Origin: Ectothiorhodospiraceae bacterium | Lineage (GTDB): Bacteria; Pseudomonadota; Gammaproteobacteria; Nitrococcales; Aquisalimonadaceae | Reading direction: 5' to 3' | Length of the DNA: 64,000 bases | NCBI GenBank assembly: GCA_003565775.1 | Contig: PXAT01000127.1 | Span: 1 to 64,000, forward strand | Shown: one piece after another, positions 25,813 through 35,571 of the stretch | Layout of the letters: every line of letters begins with the position of its first letter | Position numbering within the stretch: position 1 is the stretch's first letter | The notes under the pieces: generated by a model | What the model saw: the letters and a program-made list of their open reading frames with translations, nothing else | Databases searched by the model: none | Told to the model about the DNA's origin: nothing | Program-made: the position numbers and the translations under genes

Positions 25813-27381
25813 ATCATCGAACTGAATCAGTACCCCGCGCAACTCGTCCACCAGTTCCACCAGCGACTCGCTGTTGGTCTGAGTCCGTCGTGCCATGTCT
25901 TCCGCTTCGCCAGCGTTGTCATTGACGCTGTTTATCCGGCGGCTGAGCTCTTCCGCCACCGCGGATTGTTCCTCGGCGGCGGTTGCGATCTGCAGGTTCA
26001 TGTCGCGGATCCGCTCCACGGCGGCCAGGATCTCGCCGCTTACGCGGCTGGATTCCTCGGCATCGTCGGCCACCGAATTTGCCGCAGTCCGGCTCTCCTG
26101 CATGGTGTCCACGGCGGACTGGGCGCGGGATTCCAGCGAGTCGATCATGCCGGCGATGTCGCCGGTGGCTTTGCTGACGCGTGCCGCGAGCTCACGGACC
26201 TCGGACGCCACCACGGCGAAGCCACGGCCGGATTCACCGGCTCTGGCGGCCTCGATGGCCGCGTTCAGGGCCAGGAGGTTGGTCTGTTCGGCAATCCCGT
26301 TGATGACCTGGAGGATGCTACCGATGGTGCGGGTCTCCTCGCGTAACTGTTCCATGGCCTGGGCCGTGTCACCTACGCGGATTGCCAGACTGCGCATAGC
26401 CTCCGTCGTCTTGCCGATCGTGGCCCGGCCCTGTTCCGATTGGTGCGCAACCTCGTCGGTGGCTGACGACGCCTCTGCGGTATTGCGTGACACATCCTGC
26501 ACCGTGGCGGCCATTTCCTCGATAGCCGTAACCACCTGCTCGATCTCGTTACCCTGACGGGCAATGGCGTCATGCCCGCCGTCCGCGGCTGCACTGCCCT
26601 CACGGGCCGATTCCGCCAGGGTGTTGCTCATGTCCTCGAGCCGGCCGCGCAGGGCATTGATGCGGGAACTCTGCATCGCAAAGGCAAGCTCCGCCTCGGC
26701 GACCACGTCATGGCCGGCCCCGTAAGTCACATTGCCGACAGGGTTGTCGAAGATCCTGCGCGCGGTCCGCGAGAGTCCGTCCAGTCGTTGACTGGCTCTC
26801 CAGGGGCCAAGCACGGCAAGCAGGGTACCGGCGACCAGAAGAGCGAGCTGGACCGGCAGCGGCGCGAGATCCTGCGCGGCCCAGCCGGCGATCAGCAACA
26901 GCGATCCGAGCACGGCCGGCAGGAGAATGCGATGCCGCAGATTGGTCAGGGTCCAGGGCGACCGCAGCGGTTTTCCCGCGCGCAGCCGGGCATAAAGGCT
27001 TGCGGCACGGCTTTTCTGCGCCTCGCTTGCCTGGGTCCTGACCGACTGGAAGCCGGTCTGTCGCCCGTTGACATAGACCGGCGAAACATAGGCACTGACC
27101 CAGTAGTAATCGCCGTTCTTGCAGCGGTTCTTGACCACCCCCATCCACGGGCGGTCCGCCTTCAGCGTGTCCCAGAAGTTCTTGTAGACGCTTTCCGGCA
27201 TGTCCGGATGACGCACCAGGTTGTGGGCCTTGCCCCGAAGTTCGTCCAGTTGGAAACCCGCGACCCGGCAGAAGGTTTCATTGGCGCTTTCGATCACGCC
27301 CTTGAGATTGGTGGTGCTGATGAGCCGGTCATCTTCGCTGACCGGCTGTTCGCGATCGTTGACTGGCAGATTGATGCGCAT
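25807..27381 (-). CDS. aer: Aer-like PAS-domain chemoreceptor (energy/redox taxis)
   Basis: This 524-residue receptor starts at [18 protein letters not shown], the typical Aer N-terminus; frames further upstream are unconserved. A PAS domain (about 5-120) with [19 protein letters not shown] resembles the FAD-binding PAS of Aer. Two membrane helices follow (about 155-195), then a HAMP-like segment and a signalling domain with [19 protein letters not shown] and [15 protein letters not shown]. There is no CheR-binding pentapeptide at the C-terminus, as in many Aer proteins. A candidate sigma-28 promoter lies upstream. Confidence 0.93.
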   Translation of the reverse strand: MRINLPVNDREQPVSEDDRLISTTNLKGVIESANETFCRVAGFQLDELRGKAHNLVRHPDMPESVYKNFWDTLKADRPWMGVVKNRCKNGDYYWVSAYVSPVYVNGRQTGFQSVRTQASEAQKSRAASLYARLRAGKPLRSPWTLTNLRHRILLPAVLGSLLLIAGWAAQDLAPLPVQLALLVAGTLLAVLGPWRASQRLDGLSRTARRIFDNPVGNVTYGAGHDVVAEAELAFAMQSSRINALRGRLEDMSNTLAESAREGSAAADGGHDAIARQGNEIEQVVTAIEEMAATVQDVSRNTAEASSATDEVAHQSEQGRATIGKTTEAMRSLAIRVGDTAQAMEQLREETRTIGSILQVINGIAEQTNLLALNAAIEAARAGESGRGFAVVASEVRELAARVSKATGDIAGMIDSLESRAQSAVDTMQESRTAANSVADDAEESSRVSGEILAAVERIRDMNLQIATAAEEQSAVAEELSRRINSVNDNAGEAEDMARRTQTNSESLVELVDELRGVLIQFDDR

Positions 27382-27713
27382 CGAATGGTTTTCCTTGAGG
27401 ACATGGGCGAGAGCCTTCCGCGGGTATCGGCTGAGGGACAGCGTCATACCTGTGCTCCGTATCGGCCCGGCACCGCGTGAGCTTGAGACGGTTCGCTTGA
27501 TGTGGATCAAAGAATTATCAATCCAAGGTTTTTCGCCGGTTCGCGGCGTCCACCGGAGACGCGCTTGTCGAGCCGTCCCGGGAATCGGTGCGGACTGCCG
27601 ACAGCCCTGCTGTTACCGGGGGTTCCCAGGAGAGCTCGTCACCGCCAGAATGCGCTGCCGCCCGGCGTTGTCGGCACGGGTCGATCCTGAGGCCGGTATC
27701 CGAGAGAGATGTG
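27382..27713. other. Divergent intergenic region aer-sfsA
   Basis: This 332-bp region separates divergent genes. On the minus strand it has the candidate FliA promoter and a second -10-like box. On the plus strand nothing obvious beyond CGAGAGAGATGTG before sfsA was seen. Open frames crossing it are extensions of the neighbouring genes. Confidence 0.6.
27459..27486 (-). promoter_or_regulatory. Candidate sigma-28 promoter of the aer-like gene
   Basis: On the minus strand, TCAAGCTC is followed after 12 bases by GCCGATAC, one base longer than ideal. It lies about 78 bases upstream of the ATG. A second GCCGATAC box (27424-27431, minus) lies closer to the start but has no matching -35 element. 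Confidence 0.6.
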
Positions 27714-28427
27714 ATGCGTTTTCCCGAACCACTGATTCCGGGCCGATTGGTCCGGCGCTACAAGCGCTTTCTTGCCGATGTCACCCTGGATGACGGTCGA
27801 TCCCTGACCTGTCACTGCCCGAATACCGGCGCGATGCTCGGCTGCCGCACACCCGGCGCGCGGGTCTGGCTCAGCCACACCGACAATCCGCGGCGCAAGT
27901 ATGCCCACACCTGGGAACTGGTGGAGGCCGATGGCGGCGTGCTGACCGGTATTCATACCGGTCGCGCGAATGCCCTGGTGGCGGAAGCGGTGGCGGCGGG
28001 ACTGATCCCGGAGTTGGCCTCCCACACACGGGTGCGCCGGGAGGTCCGACCGGCGGGGAGCCACAGCCGGATCGATCTTCTGGTCGAATTTGCTGATGAT
28101 CGCGCCGCCTGTTTCCTCGAGGTTAAGAACGTGACCGCCGCGGTGACCGAAGGCGTGGCGCTGTTTCCGGACGCGGTCAGCAGCCGCGGCACCCGGCATC
28201 TGCACGAGTTGATCCGGTTAAGGCAAGCGGGGTTCGGCGCGATGCTGGTATTCTGCGTGCAGCGTGGCGATGTCACCGAGGTCCGGCCCGCCGACAGCAT
28301 CGACCCGGTCTACGGCGCGGCTCTCCGCGAGGCGATCGCCGCCGGGGTCCGGGTCCTGGCGCTGGGCGCCAGCATCAGTGAACACGAGATCCGACTGCAA
28401 GAACCGCTCGCGGTGGTTTGCCCTTGA
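27714..28427 (+). CDS. sfsA: SfsA, sugar fermentation stimulation protein/DNA-binding
   Basis: SfsA is a conserved protein with a nuclease-like fold and reported DNA binding; its cellular role is unsettled. The 237 residues start MRFPEPLIPGRLVRRYKRFL and contain the conserved HCPNTGAMLGC, KYAHTWELVEAD, SRIDLLVEF and CFLEVKNVTAAV segments. The last two carry the acidic/Lys residues of a restriction-enzyme-like active site. GAGAGA precedes the ATG. Confidence 0.95.
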   Translation: MRFPEPLIPGRLVRRYKRFLADVTLDDGRSLTCHCPNTGAMLGCRTPGARVWLSHTDNPRRKYAHTWELVEADGGVLTGIHTGRANALVAEAVAAGLIPELASHTRVRREVRPAGSHSRIDLLVEFADDRAACFLEVKNVTAAVTEGVALFPDAVSSRGTRHLHELIRLRQAGFGAMLVFCVQRGDVTEVRPADSIDPVYGAALREAIAAGVRVLALGASISEHEIRLQEPLAVVCP

Positions 28428-28449
28428 GTTAGCGAACAACGAGACCTGC

Positions 28450-29697
28450 ATGTTCAATCCCCTGGAGTTATTCATCGGCCTTCGCTACACGCGGGCCAGG
28501 CGGCGTAATCAGTTCGTCTCCTTCATCTCGTTGAGTTCGATGCTCGGCATCGCGCTGGGTGTCACTGCGCTGATCACCGTGCTGTCGGTGATGAACGGGT
28601 TCGAGAAGGAACTGCGGGAGCGCATCCTCGGCATGGTCGCGCATGGCACGATCACCGAGCCGGACGGGCGCCTGCGCGACTGGCCGGATCTGGCCGAGCA
28701 GGTCGCTGCGCATCCCCGGGTCGAGGCCTCGGCCCCGTACGTCGACGGCGAAGTGATGATCACGCGCGGCAGCGAGGTCAGCGGCACCATGATCCGGGGC
28801 ATCGATCCGCAGCGCGAGGCGGGTGTCGCCCGGGTCATGGATCACATCGTCACCGGTTCCGCCGACGATCTGGAGTCCGGTGCCTTCCGCATCGTTCTGG
28901 GCAGCGCGCTGGCGCGCATGATGCGGGTCGAGGTGGGTGACATGGTGACGCTGGTCACACCGGAGGCGCGGGCCACGGTGGCCGGCATCGTGCCCCGCAT
29001 CAAGCGCTTCGAGGTCGCCGGTACCTTCCACATCGGCATGTACGAATACGATCGCGGCCTGGCCATGATCCACATCGATGATGCCGCGACGATTTTCCGC
29101 ATGGGTGACCGGATCAGCGGGCTGCGCTTGCAGTTCGACGACATGATGGCGGCCCCGCGGCTGTCGCGGGAGCTGGCCCTGACCCTGGACGGTGATTACC
29201 GGGTTCGGGACTGGACCCGTGAGCATGCCAATTTCTTCCGCGCGGTCCAGACCGAAAAGACGGTGATGTTCGTGATCCTGACGCTGATCATCGCGGTCGC
29301 GGCCTTCAACATCGTCTCGACGCTGGTGATGGTGGTGAACGAGAAACGTGCCGACATCGCGATTCTGCGAACGCTGGGGGCGGAGCAGGGCACGATCCTG
29401 CGGATCTTCGTGATTCAGGGGGCGATCATCGGCGTTTTCGGCACCCTGCTCGGGACCATTGGCGGCATTGCCCTGGCGATGAACGTCGAGAACATCGTGC
29501 CCTTCATCGAGCGCCTGCTGGATCAGGAATTCCTGGCAGCGGATGTCTATTACATCAGCGACCTTCCCAGCGAGCTGCGCTGGCCCGACGTGTTCCGCAT
29601 CTCGGGCGTTGCGCTGGTGCTGTCGCTGCTGGCCACGCTGTATCCGGCATGGCGTGCATCACGTACCGAACCGGCGGAGGCCCTGCGTTATGAATGA
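28450..29697 (+). CDS. lolC: LolC/LolE-family lipoprotein-releasing ABC transporter permease
   Basis: With LolD it extracts outer-membrane lipoproteins from the inner membrane and hands them to LolA. The 415 residues start [20 protein letters not shown], typical of LolC/E. One N-terminal membrane helix is followed by a large periplasmic domain (about 50-265) and three C-terminal helices in the FtsX-like region ([39 protein letters not shown]). Only one permease gene is present beside lolD, so the complex may use a single LolF-like subunit or a partner encoded elsewhere; LolC versus LolE cannot be decided. Confidence 0.95.
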   Translation: MFNPLELFIGLRYTRARRRNQFVSFISLSSMLGIALGVTALITVLSVMNGFEKELRERILGMVAHGTITEPDGRLRDWPDLAEQVAAHPRVEASAPYVDGEVMITRGSEVSGTMIRGIDPQREAGVARVMDHIVTGSADDLESGAFRIVLGSALARMMRVEVGDMVTLVTPEARATVAGIVPRIKRFEVAGTFHIGMYEYDRGLAMIHIDDAATIFRMGDRISGLRLQFDDMMAAPRLSRELALTLDGDYRVRDWTREHANFFRAVQTEKTVMFVILTLIIAVAAFNIVSTLVMVVNEKRADIAILRTLGAEQGTILRIFVIQGAIIGVFGTLLGTIGGIALAMNVENIVPFIERLLDQEFLAADVYYISDLPSELRWPDVFRISGVALVLSLLATLYPAWRASRTEPAEALRYE

Positions 29698-30382
29698 TGT
29701 TTCCACGGCCACGGTGCTGAACTGCCGCGGCGTCAGCCGGCGATTCAGTGACGGACAATTGTCGGTGGACGTGCTGCAGGATGTGGATCTCAGTGTCGCC
29801 CGGGGCGAGCAACTGGCCATCGTCGGTCGTTCCGGTTCCGGCAAGAGTACGCTGCTGCACCTGCTCGGGGGCCTGGATCGCCCCAGCTCCGGGACCATCT
29901 CCCTGATGGACCAGCCGCTGCAGACCATGAACAGCCGTCAACTCAGTGCCATGCGCAACCGGCATCTCGGCTTCATCTACCAGTTTCATCACCTGTTGCC
30001 AGAATTCACGGCCATGGAAAATGTCGCCATGCCGCTGCTGATTCGGCGCCAGAAGCCGGCGCAGGCCCGGCAGCTCGCGTCGGAGATCCTCGAAAGGGTC
30101 GGGCTGGGTGCGCGCCTCGGACACAAGCCCGGCGAGCTGTCGGGCGGCGAACGCCAGCGCACTGCCATCGCCCGCGCGCTGGTGACGCGACCGAGTTGCG
30201 TGCTGGCCGACGAGCCCACCGGCAATCTGGATAGCCAGACCGCGGAAAACGTGTTCGACCTGCTGCAGGAACTCAATCGGGAGGAGGGCACCAGTCTGGT
30301 GATGGTGACCCATGATCAGGGCATCGCCGCGCGGATGGATCGCACCCTGACCATGACCGACGGCCGACTCGATCAGCCCTGA
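29690..30382 (+). CDS. lolD: LolD, lipoprotein-releasing ABC transporter ATPase
   Basis: This is the cytoplasmic ATPase of the Lol complex. The 230 residues have Walker [19 protein letters not shown], the LolD-typical Q-loop [20 protein letters not shown], the signature [15 protein letters not shown], Walker [13 protein letters not shown] and the H-loop MVTHD. It overlaps the permease gene by eight bases. A following convergent gene ends the operon. Confidence 0.97.
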   Translation: MNDVSTATVLNCRGVSRRFSDGQLSVDVLQDVDLSVARGEQLAIVGRSGSGKSTLLHLLGGLDRPSSGTISLMDQPLQTMNSRQLSAMRNRHLGFIYQFHHLLPEFTAMENVAMPLLIRRQKPAQARQLASEILERVGLGARLGHKPGELSGGERQRTAIARALVTRPSCVLADEPTGNLDSQTAENVFDLLQELNREEGTSLVMVTHDQGIAARMDRTLTMTDGRLDQP

Positions 30383-30912
30383 TCGCGGGCGGCGCGGCGC
30401 TTCTGGCGCAATCGCCGAAGCTTCAACCGTTGCCGCAGGTGCAGCCGCCAGACCAGGTGCACGAAGCCGTAGGCCGCCATGCCGGCCAGCGCGCCACATA
30501 ACGTACTGCCGAGAAGCAATGGCTGCCAGATGGCGTGAAACTCCGTCCAGAACCACTGCAGCGTGGGCTCGAAGCTGCGATTCCCCAGTTCACGGCCGAG
30601 CATCCAGTTGCCGATCCGGTAATTGAAGAACAGCAGTGGTGCCATGGTCAGCGGATTGGAGATCCAGACCGCCAGCACGGCTACCGGCAGATTGAGGCGC
30701 AACAGCACGGCCAGGAAAGCGGCCACCACCATCTGGAATGGCAACGGCTGAAACGCCAGAAAGACGCCGATGCCGAAACCGCCGGCCACCGGATGCCGAT
30801 TCAGGTGCCACAGCCGGGAGTCCTGCAATCTGTCACCGAAAAGGCGCAGATGCCGGTGCTCCCGGAGTTTTCGCGTATTCGGCAGATAGCGGCGAATCAG
30901 ATGTTTCGGCAC
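30373..30912 (-). CDS. DUF2062 membrane protein
   Basis: This 179-residue protein begins at GTG ([16 protein letters not shown]). A conserved stretch [20 protein letters not shown] and [20 protein letters not shown] defines DUF2062. There are about three hydrophobic segments and a very basic C-terminal tail. Genes of this family sit beside lolCDE and comEC in Pseudomonas-like genomes. Function unknown. It overlaps the end of lolD by 10 bases on the opposite strand. Confidence 0.9.
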   Translation of the reverse strand: MPKHLIRRYLPNTRKLREHRHLRLFGDRLQDSRLWHLNRHPVAGGFGIGVFLAFQPLPFQMVVAAFLAVLLRLNLPVAVLAVWISNPLTMAPLLFFNYRIGNWMLGRELGNRSFEPTLQWFWTEFHAIWQPLLLGSTLCGALAGMAAYGFVHLVWRLHLRQRLKLRRLRQKRRAARDQG

Positions 30913-31213
30913 GGAGGTGGTGGCTCGTCGAACTGGCCCGTTTCAGGGTACGCCGACTTGTTCGCAGGCGCGAGGGCAAGTCGGTGTCCCCTCGATGGTC
31001 GCAGGTGATCCGGGGAATCGCTGACCACAGGCTACTGCCAGGATTGCGCGGAAACCACCCCGTCTTGCGACCGGATCCGGAAAGCCGGGTGCGAGACAAC
31101 AGTTGCGGTCGGGGCCCGCGCCGGCGACGATGGTGAGGACTGTCTTGCCGACAACAGGGACGTTGTCACGGTGATGCGGCGCCGATGTTGCCGCAACCGG
31201 GCCAGGGACGGCC
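30913..31213. other. Divergent intergenic region DUF2062-comEC
   Basis: No gene is seen in these 301 bp. An inverted repeat CCGACTTG/CAAGTCGG with a 16-base loop lies at 30953-30984, close to the DUF2062 start; it might be an operator or leader hairpin. No recognisable promoter was found for either gene. Confidence 0.45.
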
Positions 31214-33403
31214 ATGCCGCTTATTCCGGGTGCCTTTGCTGCCGGGCTCTTGCTGTTGCCATGGTTGCCATGGATGCCGCCGTCGTGGCTGCTGCCCGGC
31301 CTTGCGGTTCTGGTTCCCTGCTGTCTCTGCTGGTCCCGGCTATGGCCCCTTTGGTCGCTGTTCTGCGGCATCGGTGCCGGCGTGCTGCTTATGCAGCCCG
31401 ACCTTGCGCAATGGCGCCTTCCGCCCGACCCCGGCCAGGTCCGGGAAATCAGCGGTACCGTTATCGATCTTCCGCGGGACCAGGGCCGGTCGCGGGTTTT
31501 TCTGTTCCGGCCGGATCGCCAGGCCGGCGATGCCCTGCCGCGTCGCATCCTCGTGCGCTGGTTCCAGCCGCCGGTCGAGGTGGCCGCCGGATCCCGCTGG
31601 CAACTGCCGTTGCGCCTGCAGTCGCCGGTCGCGCAGCGCAATCCCGGCTCCGTGGACATGGAGCGGCACTACCGGGGGCTACGCATCGGCGCCATCGGTC
31701 GGGTGCAGTCCGATGGCGACTACTGGCTTCTGGGACCCGCAAAAGGGCTGCATGCCTGGCGGGAAGAACTCGGCACGGCGTTGCGGCAACGGATCGACGG
31801 TACCGATGGCTCATCGCTGGCGGTTGCCCTGCTGGTCGGGGATCGCCAGTTCATTTCCGCCGAGTTGCGCGACACGCTGGTCAAGACCGGAACCGCCCAT
31901 CTGATCGCCATTTCAGGCCTGCACGTCGGCCTGGTCGCGGCCACGGCCTGGGGCCTGTCCGCCGCGCTCTGGCGGGGTCTGTTCCGGTTTCATCACTGGC
32001 AGATACCGGCACGGATGGCCGGTATCCCGCCGGCCCTGTGCGCGGCCACCGTGTACGCAGCCATGGCCGGCTTTGCCTTGCCGACGCAACGAGCGCTGGT
32101 GATGCTGCTGGTCGCGATGCTGCTGCTTGCCAGTCGTCGCCTGCGTCGCGGCTGGATCGCCCTGTTGCTGGCCCTGGTCGGTGTGCTGCTGCTCGATCCG
32201 CTGGCATCGCTGACGCCCGGGTTCTGGTTGTCGTTCGGGGCGGTGGTCAGCCTGTTTCTGCTGCTCGCCAACCGGCCGTTGACGCCGCCGCCGTGGATCA
32301 CCTTTGTCCGTGTTCAAGTGGCGCTGTTATTCGCGTTGCTGCCACTGACGCTGTTCTGGTTCGGTCGGACCGCGTGGCTGTCACCCCTGGCAAACCTGGC
32401 TGCGGTTCCTCTGGTGGGCGGGCTTGTGGTTCCCCTGCTGATGCTGGGCGCGGTCCTGCTGCCGGTCTGGGACGCCGCCGGCACATTCCTCCTGCAGTGG
32501 GCCGCCTGGTTGCTGGAAACACTGAACCTTCTGCTGGCGGGTGGCGTGCGGCTGCTTGACGCACCGCAGCGGCCTGTTCCTCCATTCTGGCTTTTTCTGA
32601 TCACCGGCCCGGCCGCGTTACTGGTGTTGCTGCCCCTGGGGCCGATGCGACGACTCTGCGCCCTGTTGTTACTGCTTCTGCCGGTCCTGTGGCAGCCGGC
32701 AGTGCCGCCGGAGGGCAGGGCCACGATTACCGTCCTCGATCTCGGCCATGCGCAGGCCAGTGTGGTCCGCACCCGGCATCAAACCCTTCTGTTCGATACC
32801 GGCGCGACGCGGCACCGAGCCGCGCTGGCCGGCGCCTTGCGCGAATCCGGCATCCGGTCGGTCGATGTTCTGGTAACCAGCAATGCGCGCGCCGGCAGCA
32901 TCGGTGGTGCCGGTGTGCTGGATCCGCTGGTCGACCGCAAACTGGGCGTCAACGCTGATCGCGCCTGCGACGAGCAACCTGCATGGCAATGGGATGGCGT
33001 CGATTTCCGTTTCCTGGATGCCGGGCATGGCAATGACTGCCTGTTGCAGATCGAGGCCAACGGCGAACGCATGCTGCTGGCTCACGGGGTGACATCGACA
33101 ACTCTGCGTCGCGCCTCGGGGCTGCCAGCGGTCGACTGGCTGCTGGCACCGGCCCACGGGCATCGTGACGCCGTTAGCCGGGCCGCTGCCGGTGCATTGA
33201 AGCCGCACACGGTGATCGTGCCCATCGATCGACATAACCGTTTCGGATTGCCCCATGAGAGCTTCGAAGCGCTCTGGGAAACGCAGGGTGCCAGGGTGCT
33301 CCGGACCGGGGAGGCCGGCGCGATCCGTATCCGGCTCGGCGAGCACGAGGAGGCGCGGACCTGGCGTGGCCGCGCGACCGCCTGGTGGCGTCCGATGCCC
33401 TGA
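31214..33403 (+). CDS. comEC: ComEC/Rec2-family DNA uptake channel protein
   Basis: ComEC moves transforming single-stranded DNA across the inner membrane. The 729 residues have an N-terminal hydrophobic stretch, an OB-like domain and a competence region with HLIAISGLHVGLVAATAWGL and about eight helices. The C-terminal beta-lactamase-like domain starts ATITVLDLGHAQASVV (about residue 500). In this domain the metal-binding HxDH motif is missing: the equivalent segment reads VTSNARAGSIGGAG. The later Gly-Asp and His-His-Gly motifs are altered too (MLLAHG and APAHGHRD). Uptake might therefore lack the nuclease step usually assigned to this domain. Confidence 0.93.
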   Translation: MPLIPGAFAAGLLLLPWLPWMPPSWLLPGLAVLVPCCLCWSRLWPLWSLFCGIGAGVLLMQPDLAQWRLPPDPGQVREISGTVIDLPRDQGRSRVFLFRPDRQAGDALPRRILVRWFQPPVEVAAGSRWQLPLRLQSPVAQRNPGSVDMERHYRGLRIGAIGRVQSDGDYWLLGPAKGLHAWREELGTALRQRIDGTDGSSLAVALLVGDRQFISAELRDTLVKTGTAHLIAISGLHVGLVAATAWGLSAALWRGLFRFHHWQIPARMAGIPPALCAATVYAAMAGFALPTQRALVMLLVAMLLLASRRLRRGWIALLLALVGVLLLDPLASLTPGFWLSFGAVVSLFLLLANRPLTPPPWITFVRVQVALLFALLPLTLFWFGRTAWLSPLANLAAVPLVGGLVVPLLMLGAVLLPVWDAAGTFLLQWAAWLLETLNLLLAGGVRLLDAPQRPVPPFWLFLITGPAALLVLLPLGPMRRLCALLLLLLPVLWQPAVPPEGRATITVLDLGHAQASVVRTRHQTLLFDTGATRHRAALAGALRESGIRSVDVLVTSNARAGSIGGAGVLDPLVDRKLGVNADRACDEQPAWQWDGVDFRFLDAGHGNDCLLQIEANGERMLLAHGVTSTTLRRASGLPAVDWLLAPAHGHRDAVSRAAAGALKPHTVIVPIDRHNRFGLPHESFEALWETQGARVLRTGEAGAIRIRLGEHEEARTWRGRATAWWRPMP

Positions 33404-33475
33404 TCCGCATGGCGCGAAGTTGCCCAAGATGCGTATCATCTGCGAATCGCGAGGTCGGGGATAGGGGGTAACGCT

Positions 33476-34108
33476 GTGCTGGAACTCATCGCCACGGGTG
33501 GCTGGCTGATGTTGCCGATTCTGGCCTGTTCAGTGCTGGCAATGGCGATTATCGGGGAGCGTCTCTGGACCCTCCAGAGCCATCGCATCGTGCCGCGCCA
33601 CCTGGTCGCGCGCAGTTGGAGTCTGGTCCGTGATCGCCGGATGGACTCGGACGAAATCCTGCGCCTGCGCGAGGATTCGCCGCTGGGCCGGGTGCTGGCG
33701 GCCGGCCTTGTCAATCTGCATCACTCGCGGGAGATCATGATGGAGGCGGTCGAGGATGCCGGCCGCCACGAAGCCCATGGCCTCGAACGGTTTCTCAACA
33801 CCCTGGGTACCATCGCCGCGATCACGCCGCTGCTGGGCCTGCTGGGCACCGTGATCGGCATGATCAAGGTCTTCGGCGCCATTACCACCGAAGGTGTCGG
33901 CAATGCGCCGGCGCTGGCCGGCGGCATCTCGGAGGCGTTGATCACCACCGCCGCCGGCCTGACCGTGGCCATTCCGGCGCTGATTGCCTATCGCTACTTC
34001 AGCGGGCTGGTCGACAAGTACGTGATTGCCATGGAACAGGATGCACTGAAACTTGTGGAGGCCGTTCAGGGGCAGCGGGTGCCACCCGGCCAGGAGCGGG
34101 GCGGGTGA
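33476..34108 (+). CDS. exbB: ExbB/TolQ-family proton channel protein
   Basis: This is a 210-residue inner-membrane protein of the ExbB/TolQ/MotA family that converts proton motive force into work for outer-membrane transport or envelope constriction. It starts at GTG preceded by GGGGGTAA. It has one N-terminal helix (about 7-27) and two C-terminal helices around ITPLLGLLGTVIGMIKVFGA and LITTAAGLTVAIPALIAYRY. It overlaps exbD by four bases. Confidence 0.94.
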   Translation: MLELIATGGWLMLPILACSVLAMAIIGERLWTLQSHRIVPRHLVARSWSLVRDRRMDSDEILRLREDSPLGRVLAAGLVNLHHSREIMMEAVEDAGRHEAHGLERFLNTLGTIAAITPLLGLLGTVIGMIKVFGAITTEGVGNAPALAGGISEALITTAAGLTVAIPALIAYRYFSGLVDKYVIAMEQDALKLVEAVQGQRVPPGQERGG

Positions 34109-34527
34109 ATCTGCGCGGTCGCCGCAACCGTGAGCCCGAGGTCAGCCTCACGCCGCTGATCGATGTGGTGTTCCTGATGCTGATTTTCTTCATGGTCAGC
34201 ACGACGTTTCAGCATGACGCCGATCTCACGGTTCAGTTACCGGAGACCGGCGTGGATGCCGCACCGCGGGAGGCCCGGAGCCTGCAACTGAGTATCAGTG
34301 CCGAGGGCGAGTACGCGCTGGACGGCCGCCTGCTGGCCGATGGGCGAATCGAGACCCTGGTGCGTGCCCTGGAACAGGCACGGGCCGAGCATCCGGATCG
34401 GGAGTTGATCGTTCGGGCCGACGCCAGAACACCACACCAGAACGTCGTCCGGGCCATGGAAGCCGCCGGCCGAGCGTCGATCACGCGCCTGTCCTTCGCC
34501 ACGTTGCAGGTGGACGATGGGGACTGA
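34105..34527 (+). CDS. exbD: ExbD/TolR-family protein
   Basis: This 140-residue protein is the single-helix partner of ExbB. It has the essential membrane Asp in VSLTPLIDVVFLMLIFFMVS (about residues 13-32), followed by a small periplasmic domain with IVRADARTPHQNVVRAMEAA. It starts at a GTG overlapping the exbB stop. It is not obviously part of a TonB operon, and the neighbours lpxK and kdsB are in the order known from Pseudomonas. Confidence 0.94.
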   Translation: MNLRGRRNREPEVSLTPLIDVVFLMLIFFMVSTTFQHDADLTVQLPETGVDAAPREARSLQLSISAEGEYALDGRLLADGRIETLVRALEQARAEHPDRELIVRADARTPHQNVVRAMEAAGRASITRLSFATLQVDDGD

Positions 34528-34581
34528 CCGCGACGCGTTGCCGTTGCCCGGGTGTCCGTCGAACCCGTTCGGTGATCGGCC

Positions 34582-35571
34582 ATGACCGGGGTTCCGGACT
34601 TCTGGCTGCGCGGTGGCGGGCGTGCCTTTCTTCTGCTGCCCTTGTCGTTTCTTTTCCGTCTGGTGGCTTCCGGACGACGGCTGGCCTATCGCCTGAGACT
34701 GCTTCGTTCCCACCGCCTGCCGGTGCCTGTGCTGGTGGTCGGCAATATCTTTGTCGGCGGTACCGGCAAGACGCCCCTGGTGTTGTGGCTGGCGCGCTTT
34801 CTCGCCGGTCGTGGGATGCGCCCCGGTATCATCACGCGTGGTTATGGCGGACGGGCCAGCAACTGGCCACAGCCGGTGCCGGCCGACGGTGATCCTTTCC
34901 TGCTCGGTGACGAGCCGGTGCTGCTGGCGCGTCGCAGCGGTTGCCCGGTCATGGCCGGACCGGACCGGGTGCAGGCAGCGCGATCGCTACTGGAACTCCA
35001 TGGCTGTGATGTCATCGTCTCCGATGACGGCCTGCAGCACTATGCGTTGCAACGGGATCTGGAAATCGTCGTCATTGATGCCGCCCGCGGACTCGGTAAC
35101 GGGCACGTCATTCCGGCCGGACCGCTGCGCGAACCGCGGCGACGGCTGAAAAGCGTCGATGTCTTGGTGGCGAACGGCGGTCCATCCAGCCTGACCGGCT
35201 ATTACTTCACGCTGCGTCTGACGCGGGCCGTCCGCCTGACAGCACCGGCGGGCAGCCAGCCGCTGTCTGCGTTCTCCGGGAAGCAGGTCCATGTGGTCAC
35301 CGGTATCGGAAACCCGGATCGATTCTTCGCCGCGCTGGCGCGTTTCGGTATCCAGGTCATTCCGCATCCGTTTGCCGATCATCATCCGTTCAGCCATCGG
35401 GACATCGTGTTCGACGATGCGCTGCCGGTGCTGATGACCGAAAAGGACGCGGTGAAATGCGAGGGTTTCGCCGACGAGAGGCACTGGAGCGTGCCTGCAG
35501 AAACGATCCTGACCGAGGCCACCGAGCGGGTTCTGAAGGCGCGGGTTCAGGGGGTGCTGCAGTCGCGATGA
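34582..35571 (+). CDS. lpxK: LpxK, tetraacyldisaccharide 4'-kinase
   Basis: LpxK phosphorylates the lipid A disaccharide precursor at the 4' position to give lipid IVA. The 329 residues include an N-terminal amphipathic/hydrophobic helix, the P-loop VVGNIFVGGTGKTPLVLWLA (about residues 53-72), RGYGG and the conserved SDDGLQHYALQRDLEIVVID. It ends overlapping the kdsB ATG by four bases. A small trm112/ycaR gene usually found between lpxK and kdsB is absent. Confidence 0.97.
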   Translation: MTGVPDFWLRGGGRAFLLLPLSFLFRLVASGRRLAYRLRLLRSHRLPVPVLVVGNIFVGGTGKTPLVLWLARFLAGRGMRPGIITRGYGGRASNWPQPVPADGDPFLLGDEPVLLARRSGCPVMAGPDRVQAARSLLELHGCDVIVSDDGLQHYALQRDLEIVVIDAARGLGNGHVIPAGPLREPRRRLKSVDVLVANGGPSSLTGYYFTLRLTRAVRLTAPAGSQPLSAFSGKQVHVVTGIGNPDRFFAALARFGIQVIPHPFADHHPFSHRDIVFDDALPVLMTEKDAVKCEGFADERHWSVPAETILTEATERVLKARVQGVLQSR

